64,000 nt of DNA from JACMLD01 sp047602295 (GTDB lineage: Bacteria > Bacteroidota > Bacteroidia > Chitinophagales > Chitinophagaceae): the NCBI GenBank assembly GCA_047602295.1, contig JASGHP010000001.1, positions 6,324,001 through 6,388,000 on the forward strand, read 5' to 3'. A model generated the notes under the pieces. The model worked only from the letters and a program-made list of their open reading frames with translations. It did not search any database and was not told the origin of the DNA. Numbering within the stretch: the first letter of the stretch is position 1; each line of letters starts with the position of its first letter. This document shows, piece after piece, positions 61,998 through 64,000 of the stretch. Both the position numbers and the translations under genes were made by a program.

Positions 61998-62585
61998 GTG
62001 ATGGGTATAAATAATTTATGGGAGTATTTATTGGTAAGTTACCCTGCTGCTGATGCAATGGCACTGCTGCAACAAGAGCGGCAACAAATGGCTGATGCAC
62101 ATAAGTATATTGTGGCAGAAAAATCAAAACCAACCATTTTAATTGGCCATTTCCTGGCAACAGAATCTTTGGAGACAACTATTATAAAATGGACAGAACG
62201 CATTTGCAGTAACCTGTCATCATTGTCGGTAACACTAGAAGGCTTTACAAGCATAGAACCTTACAGCATAGGTCTGCGCATAAAAAACCCCGCAGCTTTC
62301 AGGCAACTGGCCACGCATTTCAAACCTGTTTCAGATCTTATACAAGCTTCAGGTTATCCTATGCCGCATTTTTTGCAGCACCCACAACTTAGTCTCGCAA
62401 AATGGAATAACCAGGCGGATTATGAGCAAGCTTTTGGCATTTACGCACAAAAATATTTTTCTGCATCTTTCATGCTTGATGAATTGTTCTTATTAAAAAG
62501 ACAAGACGCATCTGAAGCCTGCAAAACCACACAGGTTTTTCGATTGCGGCCAGTAAACAGTCAGCAGTTCAGTGATGTGGCGTAA
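61998..62585 (+). CDS. 2H-phosphoesterase paralogue without the HxT motifs (2'-5' RNA ligase-like)
   Basis: A 195-residue protein homologous in layout to the next gene. Where that one has KPHITLVNFL and EPHLTIARKL, this one has KPTILIGHFL (Thr46, Leu48) and HPQLSLAKWN (Gln130, Ser132). Both catalytic His of the 2H motifs (HxT/S) are replaced, so the enzymatic activity must be lost or changed. The rest of the fold is kept, including YPMPHFL and FSASFMLDELFLLKRQ. It is probably a binding or regulatory partner. It lies divergently from umuD across the palindrome at 61941, with 28 bp to the active paralogue. Confidence 0.8.
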   Translation: MMGINNLWEYLLVSYPAADAMALLQQERQQMADAHKYIVAEKSKPTILIGHFLATESLETTIIKWTERICSNLSSLSVTLEGFTSIEPYSIGLRIKNPAAFRQLATHFKPVSDLIQASGYPMPHFLQHPQLSLAKWNNQADYEQAFGIYAQKYFSASFMLDELFLLKRQDASEACKTTQVFRLRPVNSQQFSDVA

Positions 62586-62613
62586 AAATTATTGAAATAA
62601 AAAACATACAAAT

Positions 62614-63225
62614 ATGAAACCTTCAGCATTGGCCCTTCCCGGCTATAAAATAAACGAGTACCTGGTGGTACTTAGTCCGCACGAGGAGTTGCGCAATAAA
62701 ATAAAATCCGTAAAAGATGATTTTTATGAAGCTTACCAGGCGCCTAACGCAAAATGGGGAAAGCCGCATATTACGCTGGTAAATTTTCTGCAGTATGCAA
62801 TGATGGAAGATCGGATTGTCAACCGGTTTAAAACGGTTGCTATGGGCTATCATCCTTTTAAAGTAGAACTGCAAAATTTTGGCAGCTTTCCTGCTCACAC
62901 TATTTATATAAATGTAACTACGAAGGAGCCAATAAAAAACCTGGTGAAAGAAATGCGGCCTTTTCAGCAATTAATGAAACTAAACAAAGACAACAAACCT
63001 CATTTTATTGATGAACCGCACCTGACCATTGCCCGCAAACTGCAGCCCTGGCAATATGAAAAAGGATGGCTGGAATACAGTCAAAAACATTTTACAGGCC
63101 GCTTTATAGCAGACAGTTTTCTATTGTTAAGAAGACAGGTGGGCGATAATCCGTACAAAATATTGCAACGCTTTGAGTTTATGAATATGCCCGTGAATAC
63201 AACGCAGGGTGAGTTATTTGTGTAG
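62614..63225 (+). CDS. 2'-5' RNA ligase-like 2H phosphoesterase
   Basis: A 203-residue protein with the two conserved HxT motifs of the LigT/2H family: KPHITLVNF (His52, Thr54) and EPHLTIARK (His136, Thr138). The pseudo-symmetric fold, and INEYLVVLSPHEELRNKI and FIADSFLLLRRQ segments, agree with the family. 2H enzymes open cyclic phosphates or act as nucleotide 2'-5' ligases or phosphodiesterases; the substrate here is not known. Probably one transcript with the degenerate paralogue upstream. Confidence 0.88.
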   Translation: MKPSALALPGYKINEYLVVLSPHEELRNKIKSVKDDFYEAYQAPNAKWGKPHITLVNFLQYAMMEDRIVNRFKTVAMGYHPFKVELQNFGSFPAHTIYINVTTKEPIKNLVKEMRPFQQLMKLNKDNKPHFIDEPHLTIARKLQPWQYEKGWLEYSQKHFTGRFIADSFLLLRRQVGDNPYKILQRFEFMNMPVNTTQGELFV

Positions 63226-63229
63226 ATAT

Positions 63230-63269
63230 GCCACAGGGGCACAATGAACACAGAGGTTGCACAGAGATT
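63230..63269. repeat. Inverted copy of the CTCCGTG repeat upstream of the GxxExxY gene
   Basis: The reverse complement of 63230-63269 reads AATCTCTGTGCAACCTCTGT and GTTCATTGTGCCCCTGTGGC. It matches 63909-63948 (AATCTCCGTGCAACCTCTGT, GTTCTCCATGTCTCCGTGGT) with about eight differences in 40. With the downstream copies it brackets the gene as an imperfect terminal inverted repeat. Confidence 0.85.
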
Positions 63270-63355
63270 CATTAGAAAAGAAGGAAGTGAAAGTGTAAGA
63301 AAATGTGTGTATGTGAAATATTGTAGGCACGATTGTATATAAAGAAAACAAAAGT

Positions 63356-63769
63356 ATGGAGCAAGGCTTGGCAAACAGATTCAAACCTATTTCGGAAAGA
63401 GAAAGATGGTTAACAGGGCAAATAGTAAATATTGCCATTACTATCCACAAAACGCTTGGACCTGGGCTATTGGAAAGTGTTTATGAAAAATGTTTTTGTT
63501 ATGAGCTGGCTAAAAGAAATATTTCTTTTGAGAAACAGAAATTAGCAAATATAATTTACGATACAATGATCATAGAAGGTGGGTTGAGGGTTGATATCCT
63601 TATAGATGATCTAATTATTGTAGAACTAAAAGCACAAGAAACCTATATTTCTTTGTGGGAAGCGCAACTATTAAGTTATTTAAGATTAACTGGAAAACGT
63701 CTTGGATATATTCTCAACTTTCATGTTCCTTTAATGAAAGATGGTATCAAACGAATGATTTTTAATTGA
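63356..63769 (+). CDS. GxxExxY family protein, PD-(D/E)XK nuclease-like
   Basis: The 137-residue protein has the family motif GLLESVYE (Gly37, Glu40, Tyr43) after VNIAITIHKTLGP. Near the centre, RVDILIDDLIIVELKA gives Asp80, Glu90 and Lys92, the D-x9-ExK arrangement of PD-(D/E)XK nucleases. The later ISLWEAQLLSYLRLTGKRLGYILNF is characteristic of the family. Its biological role is unknown. The gene is flanked by inverted CTCCGTG-type repeats (63230-63269 and 63835 onward), which suggests a linked repeat element. Confidence 0.92.
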   Translation: MEQGLANRFKPISERERWLTGQIVNIAITIHKTLGPGLLESVYEKCFCYELAKRNISFEKQKLANIIYDTMIIEGGLRVDILIDDLIIVELKAQETYISLWEAQLLSYLRLTGKRLGYILNFHVPLMKDGIKRMIFN

Positions 63770-63834
63770 TCACATTCTTTGTCTGAATTAGCATTTATAG
63801 AATTAGCGGATTATCATGATTATCTTAATGAAAA

Positions 63835-64000
63835 CCTCCGTGAAGCCTTTGTATTCTCACTGCCTCTGAGGCTAGCATTATCGCCTCAAAAGCAATATAA
63901 GCTTTAAAAATCTCCGTGCAACCTCTGTGTTCTCCATGTCTCCGTGGTTAATACTCGCCTTAAAAGCAAATACGGCAGCTATAGGAAAAGCCTCCGTGCA
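63835..64000. repeat. Tandem ~78-bp CTCCGTG repeat units downstream of the GxxExxY gene
   Basis: Units begin at 63835 (CCTCCGTGAAGCC), 63911 (TCTCCGTGCAACC) and 63991 (CCTCCGTGCA, cut by the window end), with periods of 76 and 80. The first two are similar over the whole unit: CTCCGTG, a TGTATTCTC/TGTGTTCTC part and a CGCCT(C/T)AAAAGCAA end. The array probably continues outside the window. Confidence 0.9.

Noticed and set aside
63835..64000. CRISPR array
   Set aside because: Units are similar along the entire 76-80 bp, so there are no unique spacers.
1..64000. tRNA or rRNA genes
   Set aside because: No cloverleaf-type or rRNA-like sequence was recognised on reading; a covariance-model scan would be decisive.

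Overview
The window looks like chromosomal DNA from a member of the Bacteroidota, most likely Chitinophagaceae or a close relative. The signs are a SusC/SusD pair, many short-signal lipoproteins with a Cys lipobox, type IX secretion (T9SS) C-terminal domains of both type A and type B, a GldM-like protein, DUF3500 and outer-membrane beta-barrel families, an AT-rich base composition, and a TAnnTTTG-type promoter. I recognised no rRNA, tRNA, integrase, transposase or CRISPR array.

Layout. 1-4360: the 3' end of a SusC receptor, a SusD lipoprotein and a companion lipoprotein, closed by a strong terminator. 4546-8074 (minus strand): an isolated BatB/BatC-like pair, a lipoprotein class D beta-lactamase and an outer-membrane protein. 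8256-22439: sugar enzymes (periplasmic GH37 trehalase, secreted GH65, glucokinase, GH63), interrupted by a run of two vanadium-haloperoxidase/PAP2-type lipoproteins and two predicted outer-membrane barrels. Between the trehalase and that run sits a threefold 132-bp repeat. 22659-36038: cell-wall amidase, Cys-rich periplasmic protein, PA14-like T9SS cargo, flavin oxidoreductase, TonB-type receptor, DUF3500, EndoQ-like PHP nuclease, CPBP protease and a small two-gene operon (DUF2188 plus a nucleotide-hydrolase-like protein). 36207-40616: a very large PKD-repeat T9SS type B protein. 41270-45157: Ku with a LigD that lacks the ligase domain, a DJ-1/PfpI protein and DUF72. 45380-49222: an IcmF-like B12-dependent mutase carrying an in-frame DUF559 nuclease insertion. 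49421-57957: two membrane proteins, a small metal-chaperone-like protein, an ECF sigma unit, and an AraC / aldehyde dehydrogenase / DUF779 unit followed by an amidohydrolase. 58117-64000: a GldM-like lipoprotein, umuC and umuD separated by a second DUF559 gene and GC-rich palindromes, a tandem pair of 2H phosphoesterases (one without catalytic motifs), and a GxxExxY nuclease-like gene flanked by CTCCGTG repeats.

How the genes fit together. Trehalase, GH65, GH63 and glucokinase would turn alpha-glucosides into glucose 6-phosphate. Ku/PE-Pol, UmuDC and EndoQ form a DNA-repair theme. The most unusual signal is that three small PD-(D/E)XK-like nuclease genes or domains (48248-48586, 60879-61313, 63356-63769) each sit among short repeats. 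One is inserted in frame inside a metabolic enzyme and one splits the umuDC operon. I propose these are members of nuclease-linked repeat cassettes. This is inference from sequence reading; no database search was possible.
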